Shown in pieces: positions 1 through 7,872 of a stretch of 21,247 nucleotides of DNA. The translations under genes were made by a program, and so were the position numbers. The stretch's first letter is position 1, and each line of letters starts with the position of its first letter. Below the pieces are notes generated by a model. That model was not told where the DNA came from, did not search any database, and worked only from the letters and a program-made list of their open reading frames with translations. Origin of the DNA: a virus; IMG/VR virus record IMGVR_UViG_3300017714_000213, positions 1 to 21,247 of that record. One strand, written 5' to 3'.

Positions 1-2
1 AA

Positions 3-1019
3 GCTGACGGTTATGACATTACAACAGGCGTTATCGAACACTGGGAGAATGAAGTAGATGGCTTAAGAGATGATCCTGATAGTTTAAATGAATACTACAG
101 ACAGCTTCCAAGAACAGAGCAGCATGCTTTTAGAGATGAAGCTAAAGATAGTTTATTTAACTTAACTAAAATATATCAACAGGTTGATTATAATGCTGAA
201 ATGAATAATATCTCATCTGTAACTACAGGAAGTTTTCAATGGGTTAATGGAGTTAAGGATACTAGAGTGGAATTTTATCCTAATAAAGATGGTAGGTTTA
301 ATATATCATGGGTACCACCTAAGAATCTTCAAAATAGAGTTATTGTTAAAAACGGATTTAAAAGCCCTGGTAATAAACATATAGGCGCATTTGGTTGTGA
401 TAGTTATGACATCTCTGGAACTGTAGATGGAAAAGGATCTAATGGAGCATTACATGGATTAACTAAGTTTTCTATGGAAGACGCACCACCAAATCATTTT
501 TTTTTAGAATATATAGCTAGACCTCAAACAGCTGAAATATTTTTTGAAGACGTATTAATGGCTTGCGTATTTTATGGTATGCCTATACTCTGTGAAAATA
601 ATAAACCAAGATTATTATATTATTTTAAACGTAGGGGTTATAGAGCTTTTTCAATGAATCGTCCTGATAAAACTTGGAATAAGCTATCTACGACAGAAAA
701 AGAAATTGGTGGGATACCTAATTCAAGTGAAGATATAAAGCAAGCTCACGCAGCTGCTATTGAGTCTTATATAGAAGAATATGTAGGATTAATTAAAGAA
801 GATTATGGTGACATGTATCACCAAAAGACATTAGAAGACTGGGGCAGATTTAACATAAATAATAGAACTAAATTTGATGCTACTATCAGTTCTGGACTAG
901 CTATAATGGCTTGTAATAAGAATAGATATAGGCCTAATCCTGAGAAAAAATACCAACCTATCAAACTAGGTATTAAAAGATATGATAATGATGGGAGAAT
1001 TTCAAAAATAATAAAATAA
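3..1019 (+). CDS. terL: Terminase large subunit, C-terminal part (5' end outside window)
   Basis: This is the nuclease half of the DNA-packaging motor, which cuts concatemeric phage DNA and, with its missing N-terminal ATPase, pumps it through the portal. The frame is open from base 3, so the Met at 201 is internal. Early in the fragment is a YYRQLPRTEQHAFRDE segment, typical of the linker between the ATPase and nuclease domains. An RNase H-like nuclease follows: the first acidic residue is in FGCDSYD (Asp codon 399-401), a middle acidic residue is probably in ILCENNK, and a late Asp is in KFDATISSGLA (codon 876-878). The Walker motifs lie upstream of the window. Only four bases separate its stop from the portal start, as expected for a terminase-portal operon. 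The family is clear, but I cannot assign a headful or cos type from this part. Confidence 0.9.
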   Translation, partial: ADGYDITTGVIEHWENEVDGLRDDPDSLNEYYRQLPRTEQHAFRDEAKDSLFNLTKIYQQVDYNAEMNNISSVTTGSFQWVNGVKDTRVEFYPNKDGRFNISWVPPKNLQNRVIVKNGFKSPGNKHIGAFGCDSYDISGTVDGKGSNGALHGLTKFSMEDAPPNHFFLEYIARPQTAEIFFEDVLMACVFYGMPILCENNKPRLLYYFKRRGYRAFSMNRPDKTWNKLSTTEKEIGGIPNSSEDIKQAHAAAIESYIEEYVGLIKEDYGDMYHQKTLEDWGRFNINNRTKFDATISSGLAIMACNKNRYRPNPEKKYQPIKLGIKRYDNDGRISKIIK

Positions 1020-1023
1020 ATAA

Positions 1024-3456
1024 ATGAATCAGATTTCTTATAATAATAATAGTTCATTCCCAAGCCAGGTGGTGCCTGATGCAGAGAAAGCTACTTTAGA
1101 ATATGGACTTGCTGTTGGAAGAGCTATAGAAGGAGAATGGTTTAGGAATTATAGAGGCGGAGCTGGAGTTGGAGGTAGTGCTATTAACTTTAACAACTAC
1201 CATACATTAAGATTATATGCAAGAGGAGAACAACCTGTTCAAAAATATAAAGATGAATTAGCTATAAATGGAGATTTATCTTATTTAAACCTAGATTGGA
1301 AACCCGTACCTATAATATCTAAATTTGTAGATATAGTTGTTAACGGTATGTCTCAACGCAACTATGAGATAAGCGCTTTTTCAATAGATCCATTTTCTAT
1401 AAAAACAAGAACCGACTATGCAACGAGCTTGCTTAGAGATGTTCAGGAACTAGAGCTAGCTAAAAAAATGGAAAAAGAGCTTAACATAGAGGTTTTAAAA
1501 GATGAAACAAAACAACTAGGTTTAGAATCTAAAGACGAAGTACAATTACATCTACAGCTAGATTACAAGCAATCTGTAGAAATAGCAGAAGAAGAAGTTA
1601 TTAATGATGTTTTGTCAAAAAACAAATATGACTTAGTTAAACGTAGGTTTTGTGAAGATTTAACTATATTAGGTATTGGAGCTGTTAAAACAAGCTGGAA
1701 TAAAGCTGAAGGAGTTGTAATTGACTATGTTGATCCAGCTGCTTTAATATATTCTTACACTGAAGATCCTAATTTTGAAGATATTTATTATGTAGGTGAA
1801 GTTAAATCTATATCTTTAGCTGATTTAAAAATGCAATTTCCTAATTTAAGTAATGAGGAAATGGAGCAGATTCAAAAATACCCTGGTAATCAAGAGTATT
1901 TAAGAAATTGGAGTGGTAGAAGTGATTCTCAGACTGTTCAAGTTGTTTATTTTGAGTACAAAACTTACTCCAACCAAGTTTTTAAAATTAAACAAACGCC
2001 TACTGGGTTAGAAAAAGCTTTACAAAAACCTGATACTTTTGATCCAGGAGAAAGTGATAACTTTAAAAAAATATCTAGGACTATTGAAACTTTATATTCT
2101 GGAGTTAAAATATTAGGACACCCAATGATGTTAAGTTGGGGTTTATCAGAAAGCATGACTAGACCTGTATCAAACTCAAATAAAGTTAACATGAATTACA
2201 GTATATGTGCTCCTAGAATGTATAAAGGCCGCATAGATTCATTAGTTAATAGAATAACAGGTTTTGCTGATATGATTCAGTTAACTCATCTTAAAATTCA
2301 ACAAGTGTTGTCTAGACTAGTTCCAGATGGTGTATTTTTGGACATGGATGGTTTAGCAGAGGTTGATTTAGGTAATGGAACTAACTATAACCCAGCTGAA
2401 GCTTTAAACATGTATTTTCAAACTGGATCTATTGTTGGTAGAAGTTTAACTCAAGATGGTGATCCTAATAGAGGTAAAATCCCAATACAAGAATTACAAA
2501 CTGGATCTGGCGGTGCTAAAATACAATCACTTATACAGACTTATCAGTATTACCTACAGATGATAAGAGATGTGACGGGTCTTAACGAAGCTAGAGATGG
2601 TAGCAATCCAGATAGAAACTCTTTAGTAGGTTTACAGAAATTAGCTGCTGCGAACTCAAATGTAGCAACTAGACATTTAATGCAAGCTATGATGTATTTA
2701 ACTGTTAAAACTTGTGAGAACGTGAGTTTAAGAGTAACTGATTCTTTAATGTTTCCTTTAACAAAAGCTACTTTAGAAAATAGTGTATCAAGATTTAATG
2801 TTGGTACGCTGGAAGAATTAGCAGAATTAACTATGTGTGATTTTGGTATATATTTAAAGTTAGAACCAGATGAAGAAGAAAAAGCTGTATTAGAACAAAA
2901 TATTCAAATAGCTTTAAAAAGTGCTCAAATAACACTATCTGACGCTATAGATTTAAGAAACATAAATAATCTTAAATTAGCAAATCAAATGCTAAAGCAG
3001 AGGCAAGTTAAGAAGGAAAAGAAAGATCAAAAACTACAACAAGCTAACATGCAGGCCCAGGCCAAAGCAAACGGCGAGGCTAGTCAAATGGCTGCACAAG
3101 CTGAGATGCAAAAACAACAAGCACTTGCAGAGACAGAAATAAAAATTGAACAAGCAAAATCTCAATTTGATGTAAGTAAGATGCAGCAGAAGTCTCAATT
3201 GGATCAACAAATATTACAAATGAAGCATCAATTTGATATGCAGTTAAAACAAATGGAGCTAGATGTTCAAAAAGCTAAAGAACAAGAGATTGAAGATAGA
3301 AAAGATAATAGAACAAAATTACAAGCAACACAACAAAGTGAAATGATTTCACAAAGAAAAAACGATTTATTACCCATAGATTTTGAGTCTAAAGAAGATT
3401 TAACTAACATGGATGTAAATAGTTTACAATCACCAGGTCAATTAATGCCTGAATAA
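1024..3456 (+). CDS. Portal protein, long form with Q/K-rich C-terminal tail
   Basis: This is the predicted dodecameric portal at the unique capsid vertex, the docking site for terminase and then for the tail adaptors. At 810 residues it is longer than most portals and close to the large portals of crAss-like phages. A conserved-looking block at residues 515-550 (VTGLNEARDGSNPD, then LVGLQKLAAANSNVATRH) matches the portal crown/wing region of this group as I know it. Residues about 656-785 are extremely rich in Q, K, M and A with heptad-like spacing, suggesting a long helical barrel or coiled coil reaching into the capsid. The tail ends with a Pro/Asp-rich stretch. The start at 1024 follows an A/T-only run without a Shine-Dalgarno site. 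Its position between terminase and scaffold strongly supports the call. Confidence 0.85.
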   Translation: MNQISYNNNSSFPSQVVPDAEKATLEYGLAVGRAIEGEWFRNYRGGAGVGGSAINFNNYHTLRLYARGEQPVQKYKDELAINGDLSYLNLDWKPVPIISKFVDIVVNGMSQRNYEISAFSIDPFSIKTRTDYATSLLRDVQELELAKKMEKELNIEVLKDETKQLGLESKDEVQLHLQLDYKQSVEIAEEEVINDVLSKNKYDLVKRRFCEDLTILGIGAVKTSWNKAEGVVIDYVDPAALIYSYTEDPNFEDIYYVGEVKSISLADLKMQFPNLSNEEMEQIQKYPGNQEYLRNWSGRSDSQTVQVVYFEYKTYSNQVFKIKQTPTGLEKALQKPDTFDPGESDNFKKISRTIETLYSGVKILGHPMMLSWGLSESMTRPVSNSNKVNMNYSICAPRMYKGRIDSLVNRITGFADMIQLTHLKIQQVLSRLVPDGVFLDMDGLAEVDLGNGTNYNPAEALNMYFQTGSIVGRSLTQDGDPNRGKIPIQELQTGSGGAKIQSLIQTYQYYLQMIRDVTGLNEARDGSNPDRNSLVGLQKLAAANSNVATRHLMQAMMYLTVKTCENVSLRVTDSLMFPLTKATLENSVSRFNVGTLEELAELTMCDFGIYLKLEPDEEEKAVLEQNIQIALKSAQITLSDAIDLRNINNLKLANQMLKQRQVKKEKKDQKLQQANMQAQAKANGEASQMAAQAEMQKQQALAETEIKIEQAKSQFDVSKMQQKSQLDQQILQMKHQFDMQLKQMELDVQKAKEQEIEDRKDNRTKLQATQQSEMISQRKNDLLPIDFESKEDLTNMDVNSLQSPGQLMPE

Positions 3457-3462
3457 ATTTTA

Positions 3463-3483
3463 TTAATTATTATATTATATTAT
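3463..3483 (+). repeat. AT-only leader motif, copy 1 (before the scaffold gene)
   Basis: A 21-base A/T-only string beginning TTAATTATTATAT fills most of the gap between the portal stop and the scaffold start and runs into the ATG at 3482. The same 21 bases recur at 6881-6901 directly before the start at 6905, and the first 13 bases recur at 6204-6216 over the stop codon of the capsid gene. It could be an unstructured translation enhancer or part of a phage promoter. The sequence shows only the repetition. Confidence 0.5.
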
Positions 3484-4651
3484 GTCAGAAACAATTCAAG
3501 ATAAGGAGAAAGCGCCTCTTAAAATAAAAAAGCCAAAAAAATTAACAAATAAAAAAATACAAGAAGCTTCTAAAGTAGATTTAAGTAAAAAACCTACAGA
3601 AGAAGTTAAGGTAGATGTAAAAGATACCGTTCAAGAAGAAAAGCCAGTTGATAACAATGTTATTGTTGAAAAATTAAAAGACAGTACAGGTGAAAATGAA
3701 GCAATTGGAGAAGTGAAGAACACTAACGAGGAAGATGAAGTAAAACCAGTAGTAGAAGAAATTACTAAAGAAGAAATAAGAGAAGTTGAAAAAGAATACA
3801 AAGAAGCAGTCATAGATGAAAAAGTTTTAGGAAAAAAATTGCCTGAAAATATAGAAAAGTTAATTAACTTTATGGAAGAGACCGGTGGAAATGTAGAAGA
3901 TTACGTTAGATTAAATACTGATTATTCAGGAGCTAGCGCAGAGGTTTTATTAAAAGAGTATTATAAATCTAGCAAACCTCATTTAAATAATGATGAAATT
4001 GATTTCTTAATAGAGGATAATTTTGGATACGACGAAGAAGTAGACGAGGAAAGAAATATTAAGAAAAAGCAGCTTGCTGCTAAAGAAGAAATTGCAAAAG
4101 CCAAAAACTTTTTGGAAGAAACTAAGAGTAAATATTACGACGAGATCAAGTTGAGACCGGGCGTTACTCAAGAACAACAAAAAGCTATGGATTTTTTCAA
4201 TAGATACAACAAAGAACAAAAAATAGCAAAGTCACAACATTTAAAGTTTTTGCAAAAAACTGAAGAAACTTTTTCTAACGAATTCAAAGGTTTTGAATTT
4301 GATTTAGGAGAAAAAAGTTTTAGATATAATGTTGCAAATATTGATGATGTTGCAAAAAAACAGTCAAACTTAAACACGTTTGTTAAGAAGTTCTTAAACA
4401 AAGAGGGAGAAGTTATTGATACTGTAGGTTATCACAAAGCTATTTATGCTGCTGAAAATGCTGATAACATAGCAAATCATTTTTACGAACAAGGTAAAGC
4501 CGATGCCGTGAAAGATGTAATTGCTAAATCTAAAAATATAAATTTAGACCCACGAGTTAGTTCTAGTGGTGATATGTTTATTGGAGGAATGAAAGTTAAA
4601 GCTGTAAACGGCATTGATAGTTCTAAGTTGAAATTTAAAAGTAAAAAATAA
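3482..4651 (+). CDS. Putative capsid scaffolding protein
   Basis: I infer a scaffold that guides capsid protein assembly and is later removed. The 389-residue protein lies between portal and major capsid genes, the usual scaffold position. Residues 1-110 are almost entirely Lys, Glu, Val, Asp and Thr, highly charged and probably disordered. Residues about 195-240 (KKKQLAAKEEIAKAKNFLEE and onward) look helical or coiled-coil. The C-terminal part is better ordered, with GYHKAIYAAENADNIANHFY around residues 315-335 and GDMFIGGMKVKA around 362-374; scaffolds commonly bind the capsid protein through a C-terminal segment. I see no Ser-His-Asp protease motif, and no separate prohead protease gene is present between portal and capsid genes. 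The function is inferred from position and composition, not from a recognised domain. Confidence 0.6.
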   Translation: MSETIQDKEKAPLKIKKPKKLTNKKIQEASKVDLSKKPTEEVKVDVKDTVQEEKPVDNNVIVEKLKDSTGENEAIGEVKNTNEEDEVKPVVEEITKEEIREVEKEYKEAVIDEKVLGKKLPENIEKLINFMEETGGNVEDYVRLNTDYSGASAEVLLKEYYKSSKPHLNNDEIDFLIEDNFGYDEEVDEERNIKKKQLAAKEEIAKAKNFLEETKSKYYDEIKLRPGVTQEQQKAMDFFNRYNKEQKIAKSQHLKFLQKTEETFSNEFKGFEFDLGEKSFRYNVANIDDVAKKQSNLNTFVKKFLNKEGEVIDTVGYHKAIYAAENADNIANHFYEQGKADAVKDVIAKSKNINLDPRVSSSGDMFIGGMKVKAVNGIDSSKLKFKSKK

Positions 4652-4674
4652 CAACAATAACAAAAACAAAAATT
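4652..4674 (+). promoter_or_regulatory. G-free leader before the capsid gene
   Basis: The 23 bases between the scaffold stop and the capsid start contain A, C and T only, largely in CAA-type steps. Such RNA cannot form G-C or G-U pairs within itself and would leave the capsid start codon open. There is no Shine-Dalgarno site. A role as a strong unstructured translation leader is inferred. Confidence 0.35.
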
Positions 4675-6207
4675 ATGAGTTTATCTGGTGGGGCATTCCC
4701 CGCATCAATAGTTCCTCAATCAACAAGAATGGCGTTAAGAGAAAATTATCTTTCTTTTGATTCTGATGCTGGTGGTGGAACTTTTGCACAACAATATCTA
4801 CCTGAGCTTTACGAAGCAGAAGTAGAAAGATACGGAAACCGAACTTTAGGTGGTTTCTTGAGAATGGTTGGCGCTGAAATGCCAATGACATCTGACCAAG
4901 TGATTTGGTCTGAACAAAATAGACTTCACATAGCTTATGCCAAAGCTCGAGGTGTTGATGGAGCAGGTGCAGTAGGTGTTAATAGTAACTTAGTTGTAAC
5001 TGTTAATATGGCTACTAATGTAGCTGCAAATCCTGATGCTACTTGTGCTGTAAGAGTAGGTCAAACAGTTCTTTTAACTGATAACGCAACTAAATTAGTA
5101 TCTATAAAAGGACTAGTTCAAGGAGTTTCAGCAACAGGAACAAGAAACGTACTTGATATAGCCGTTTACGGTGATCTTACTGGTACTCCACTTGCTAACG
5201 CAGGTATTGCTGATAATGTAGCTGATAACTTGAACCTATTTGTTTATGGTTCTGACTTTGGAAAAGGTACTGTAGGTATGGAAGGTTCTATTGAGCCATC
5301 TTTTACTCAATATCAAAATTCTCCAATAATTATAAAAGACTCTTATTCTATAAATGGATCTGATGCTGCTCAAATTGGGTGGGTTGAAGTTTCTACTGAG
5401 GATGGACAGTCTGGATACTTGTGGTATTTAAAAGCTGAGTCTGAGACTAGATTAAGATTTGAAGATTATTTAGAAATGGCAATGGTTGAAGGTGAATATA
5501 TGAATCCTGCAGCTATTACTGCATCTACTATTCCTTTTGATTTTGGTGGTGCTGCTACTAACACAACTCAAGACGTTAAAGGTACTGAAGGTTTATTTGC
5601 TGCTATCGAAGCAAGAGGTAATGTATATTCTGGTTTTGCTGGAGCTGCTGCTCCTGGTTCGGGTGCTTTAGGTGATTTTGATGAAATCCTTAAAAACTTA
5701 GACAAGCAAGGTGCTATTGAAGAAAATATGTTATTCTTATCTAGAGCTACTGCTCTTGATTTTGATGATATGATCGCTGCTGTTAACGGTGGATTTGCTT
5801 CTAAACAAGCTGCTTCTTATGGTCTTTTTGACAATGATGGTGACATGGCATTAAACTTTGGATTTTCAGGATTTAGAAGAGGTTCTTATGACTTCTACAA
5901 GACTGACTGGAAATACTTAAACGATGCTACTACTAGAGGATTATCTAAAGAGATTGATGGTGTAATGGTTCCTGCTGGAACAACTACAGTATACGATCAA
6001 ATGTTAGGATCTAATATTAGACGTCCTTTCTTACACGTAAGGTATAGAGCTTCTGAAACTGAAGATCGAAGAATGAAATCTTGGATTACTGGTTCAGTAG
6101 GCGGTGCTTACACTGACACTTTAGATGCTATGACTGTAAGTTTCTTATCTGAAAGATGTTTAGTAACTCAAGCTGCTAATAACTTCGTGTTATTTAAAGG
6201 AGCTTAA
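4675..6207 (+). CDS. Major capsid protein
   Basis: This is the predicted main shell subunit, probably HK97-fold. It has 510 residues, about the size of crAss-like capsid proteins, and follows portal and scaffold. The N-terminal part (LSGGAFPASIVPQST, then FAQQYLPELYEAEVERYGN) resembles capsid proteins of marine Bacteroidetes phages as I remember them. Residues about 95-195 are Gly/Ala/Thr/Val-rich and beta-like and may form an insertion or surface domain. The SPIIIKDSYSINGSDAAQIG block near residues 215-235 and RFEDYLEMAMVEGEYM near 260-280 look like core-fold segments. Codon use is the most regular in the window, fitting high expression. A G-free leader precedes the gene and a terminator-like hairpin follows it. 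The fold assignment is from family knowledge and was not computed. Confidence 0.8.
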   Translation: MSLSGGAFPASIVPQSTRMALRENYLSFDSDAGGGTFAQQYLPELYEAEVERYGNRTLGGFLRMVGAEMPMTSDQVIWSEQNRLHIAYAKARGVDGAGAVGVNSNLVVTVNMATNVAANPDATCAVRVGQTVLLTDNATKLVSIKGLVQGVSATGTRNVLDIAVYGDLTGTPLANAGIADNVADNLNLFVYGSDFGKGTVGMEGSIEPSFTQYQNSPIIIKDSYSINGSDAAQIGWVEVSTEDGQSGYLWYLKAESETRLRFEDYLEMAMVEGEYMNPAAITASTIPFDFGGAATNTTQDVKGTEGLFAAIEARGNVYSGFAGAAAPGSGALGDFDEILKNLDKQGAIEENMLFLSRATALDFDDMIAAVNGGFASKQAASYGLFDNDGDMALNFGFSGFRRGSYDFYKTDWKYLNDATTRGLSKEIDGVMVPAGTTTVYDQMLGSNIRRPFLHVRYRASETEDRRMKSWITGSVGGAYTDTLDAMTVSFLSERCLVTQAANNFVLFKGA

Positions 6208-6220
6208 TTATTATATAAAT

Positions 6221-6245
6221 GTGGAGGGTTAACGCTCTCCACTTT
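6221..6245 (+). terminator. Terminator-like hairpin after the capsid gene
   Basis: GTGGAGGG at 6221-6228 pairs with CTCTCCAC at 6235-6242, with one G-U pair, around a short TTAACG loop. A weak T-rich tail (TTTATT) follows. It lies 13 bases after the capsid stop and 27 bases before the next start. It is either a leaky terminator that raises capsid mRNA over downstream genes or a 3'-end protecting hairpin. Confidence 0.6.
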
Positions 6246-6269
6246 ATTAACATTTAAAAATAAGAAAAT

Positions 6270-6542
6270 ATGGGTTTTGTAAAATTAAAAAAATCAGATA
6301 GCGAGTTTGACTTGCTTCCAGCACAAGGCATTTTAGATATGGAACTCACCGGAAATGAAATCCGCGTGAAGTATTCAAGTGGGATTTCTCTTGATATTTT
6401 TCCGAGTGTTGCTTTTGAAAATGAAGATGTACATAAAATACATGATGCTGCTTTAAAAATAGAAGGAGCTTCAGGAGAGGGTATTTTTCCAGGAGAATTA
6501 AACACCCTTATTGATTATATAGGAATTAATTTCATTACTTAA
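6270..6542 (+). CDS. Small conserved-type protein A, paralogue of the next gene
   Basis: This 90-residue protein has no domain I recognise. It starts MGFVKLKKSDSEF and aligns by eye with the next gene product (MGYLKYKRSGSTY). Shared features are the opening MG-aromatic/aliphatic-K-x-K-[KR]-S, a central beta-like 'SGISLDI'/'NGIKLSI' segment, an EDV step, a Gly/Ser-rich spot (ASGEG/TSGSS) and a hydrophobic C-terminal helix. The pair looks like a tandem duplication. Its place directly after the capsid gene suggests a capsid decoration or auxiliary head protein, but that is inference from position. There is no signal peptide or membrane segment. It could equally be a head-completion factor. Confidence 0.65.
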   Translation: MGFVKLKKSDSEFDLLPAQGILDMELTGNEIRVKYSSGISLDIFPSVAFENEDVHKIHDAALKIEGASGEGIFPGELNTLIDYIGINFIT

Positions 6543-6551
6543 ATTAGAAAT

Positions 6552-6836
6552 ATGGGTTATTTAAAATATAAAAGATCAGGTTCCACTTATAAGTATGGAA
6601 CTATTCCTACCGAAAATATTGCACAAATTACAAGTGACGGCGGTAGTGGAGAAGTAATAGTCATATATGATAATGGAATTAAATTATCAATATATGATGC
6701 TCAAGTAAGTATGGTACAAGAGGATGTTGATGCTGTTATAAATGGCGTTAATATTCTTAATGGAACATCTGGTTCATCTATGGATATAGTGTTATCTCAA
6801 CTTATTACGGATATACAAGTAATTAAAGAGAACTAG
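6552..6836 (+). CDS. Small conserved-type protein B, paralogue of the previous gene
   Basis: This 94-residue protein is a diverged tandem copy of its upstream neighbour, from which it is separated by only nine bases; the pair is probably co-transcribed. It keeps the MGYLKYK opening, a Gly/Ser turn (SDGGSGE), the NGIKLSI strand and an EDV step, and ends in a hydrophobic segment (VLSQLITDIQVI). It looks like a small alpha/beta domain. Role unknown. With the upstream copy it sits between two terminator-like hairpins, so the two form a separate expression unit next to the capsid gene. A decoration or accessory head role is possible but not shown. Confidence 0.65.
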   Translation: MGYLKYKRSGSTYKYGTIPTENIAQITSDGGSGEVIVIYDNGIKLSIYDAQVSMVQEDVDAVINGVNILNGTSGSSMDIVLSQLITDIQVIKEN

Positions 6837-6856
6837 AAAACTAACAACAACACAAT

Positions 6857-6882
6857 GATCCCGCTTACGCGGGGTCTTTTTT
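6857..6882 (+). terminator. Strong intrinsic terminator
   Basis: GATCCCGC at 6857-6864 pairs with GCGGGGTC at 6869-6876 (one G-U pair) around the loop TTAC, followed by six T residues at 6877-6882. This is the clearest rho-independent terminator in the window and its GC-rich stem stands out in the AT-rich DNA. The next start codon is only 22 bases past the T-tract. Confidence 0.88.
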
Positions 6883-6901
6883 AATTATTATATTATATTA
6901 T
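6881..6901 (+). repeat. AT-only leader motif, copy 2 (before the gene at 6905)
   Basis: This is the same 21-base A/T string as at 3463-3483, here overlapping the end of the terminator T-tract and leading straight to the ATG at 6905, with one extra ATT step. Reuse of an identical string directly before two start codons argues for a role in translation initiation or promoter function. Confidence 0.5.
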
Positions 6902-6904
6902 ATT

Positions 6905-7687
6905 ATGGAAACAAAAGAAATAAAAGCTCCTGCTCCCAAGCAAGAGGTTAAAAAAGATACTTGGGAATATAAAGATAGAAACTACTATTTAGTAAAAGGC
7001 GAACCCTTAACTTATACGTTACCAAGCAGGCACTCTGCTAGGTATCCTCTAGTTTGGTTTGATCCAGATATTGGTTATGAAAGAGAATTAAGATACGCTT
7101 CTAATCACAAAAGTATATTTGTAGATGAGCAAAAAGGCTCTGTTACTCTTAAACATATAGTATTTTTAAAAGGACATTTAAATGTACCTAAAGAAAAAAG
7201 GAACTTTCAAGAGTTTCTTAATAAACACCCACATAATGGAGTTATATTTAGAGAGTATGATCATGTTGTGGAAGCTGAAGATCAATTTGATAATTTAGAA
7301 CTTGAGATAGCAGCTTTGAATATGGCTTACGAAATGGATGTAGATAAATCAGAAGCAATATTAAGAGTTGAACTTGGATCTAAAGTGTCTTCAATGAGTT
7401 CTAAAGAAGTTAAAAGAGACTTGATACTATTTGCAAAAAGAAATCCAGCATTATTGATTAATCTTGCTGAAGATGAAAATGTAGAGCTAAGGAATTTTGC
7501 TATAAAAGCAAGAGAAGCTAACATAATAAAACTAGATGCTGATCAAAAAACTTTTAAATGGGCGGCTAACGGTCGTAAGTTAATGACAGTGCCGTTTGAC
7601 GAAAACCCTTACTCAGCAATGGCTTCGTGGTTTAAGACGGATGAAGGAATTGAAGTCTACAAGTCTATAGACAAAAAATTCAAATAA
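6905..7687 (+). CDS. Putative virion-associated protein of unknown function
   Basis: This 260-residue soluble protein matches no domain I can name. The first 20 residues are Lys/Glu/Pro-rich and probably disordered. Residues about 20-95 are beta-like (NYYLVKGEPLTYTLPS, then LVWFDPDIGYERELRY). Residues about 100-146 (NFQEFLNKHPHNGVIFREYD, then a Glu/Asp-rich helix) resemble the 'LxxHPxNGxxFxExD' block I associate with small structural or head-completion proteins in related phages. The C-terminal half is helical with many Lys and Glu and ends in SMASWFK-type segments. It lies between the capsid unit and the connector genes and ends just before the only long gap, so a head-completion or connector-associated role is a reasonable guess. 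No catalytic motif is visible. Confidence 0.6.
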   Translation: METKEIKAPAPKQEVKKDTWEYKDRNYYLVKGEPLTYTLPSRHSARYPLVWFDPDIGYERELRYASNHKSIFVDEQKGSVTLKHIVFLKGHLNVPKEKRNFQEFLNKHPHNGVIFREYDHVVEAEDQFDNLELEIAALNMAYEMDVDKSEAILRVELGSKVSSMSSKEVKRDLILFAKRNPALLINLAEDENVELRNFAIKAREANIIKLDADQKTFKWAANGRKLMTVPFDENPYSAMASWFKTDEGIEVYKSIDKKFK

Positions 7688-7724
7688 ATAAGTAAGAACT
7701 AAAATAAACAAGTAACTATATAAA

Positions 7725-7835
7725 TAAGCATAGTACCGTAACGTATTTAGTAATATAATTAAAGTAAGCATAGCTCTATATGCTTATTTCAATTGTTAGA
7801 GAATCTTGCGAAGATATCTTATTTTACTATGCTTA
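7725..7835 (+). ncRNA. Candidate structured RNA or control region with four TAAGCATAG elements
   Basis: TAAGCATAG occurs at 7725-7733 and 7765-7773. Its reverse complement occurs as TATGCTTA at 7779-7786 and CTATGCTTA at 7827-7835. The middle pair forms a hairpin of 8 perfect pairs, extendable to 11 (7762-7772 with 7779-7789), loop GCTCTA. The last copy could pair instead with either upstream copy over nine bases, giving mutually exclusive folds. A second hairpin, ATCTT-GCG-AAGAT, is at 7803-7815. These may be RNA structures or DNA sites for a dimeric regulator; the sequence does not decide. Confidence 0.35.
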
Positions 7836-7872
7836 AACCGAAAGGTGCTTCTCTTATTGGAAGATTACTAAG

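Noticed and set aside
201-1019. Terminase gene starting at the Met at 201.
   Set aside because: The frame is open to the window edge and the upstream residues contain terminase-like sequence (PRTEQHAFRDE), so this Met is internal.
818-1063. 81-codon - strand frame across the terminase-portal junction.
   Set aside because: Antisense to two certain genes; its hydrophobic composition is what A/T-rich antisense frames give.
7780-7836. An 18-codon open frame starting in the TATGCTTA element.
   Set aside because: Too short, with no start context, and it overlaps the other short frame; nothing distinguishes it from chance.
7780-7870. Possible tRNA, because TTCAATTGTTAGAG resembles a D-arm and TTGCGAA a seven-base anticodon loop.
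   Set aside because: The anticodon stem has at most three good pairs, spacing between the D-arm and anticodon loop is wrong, and no T-arm or matching acceptor stem can be drawn.
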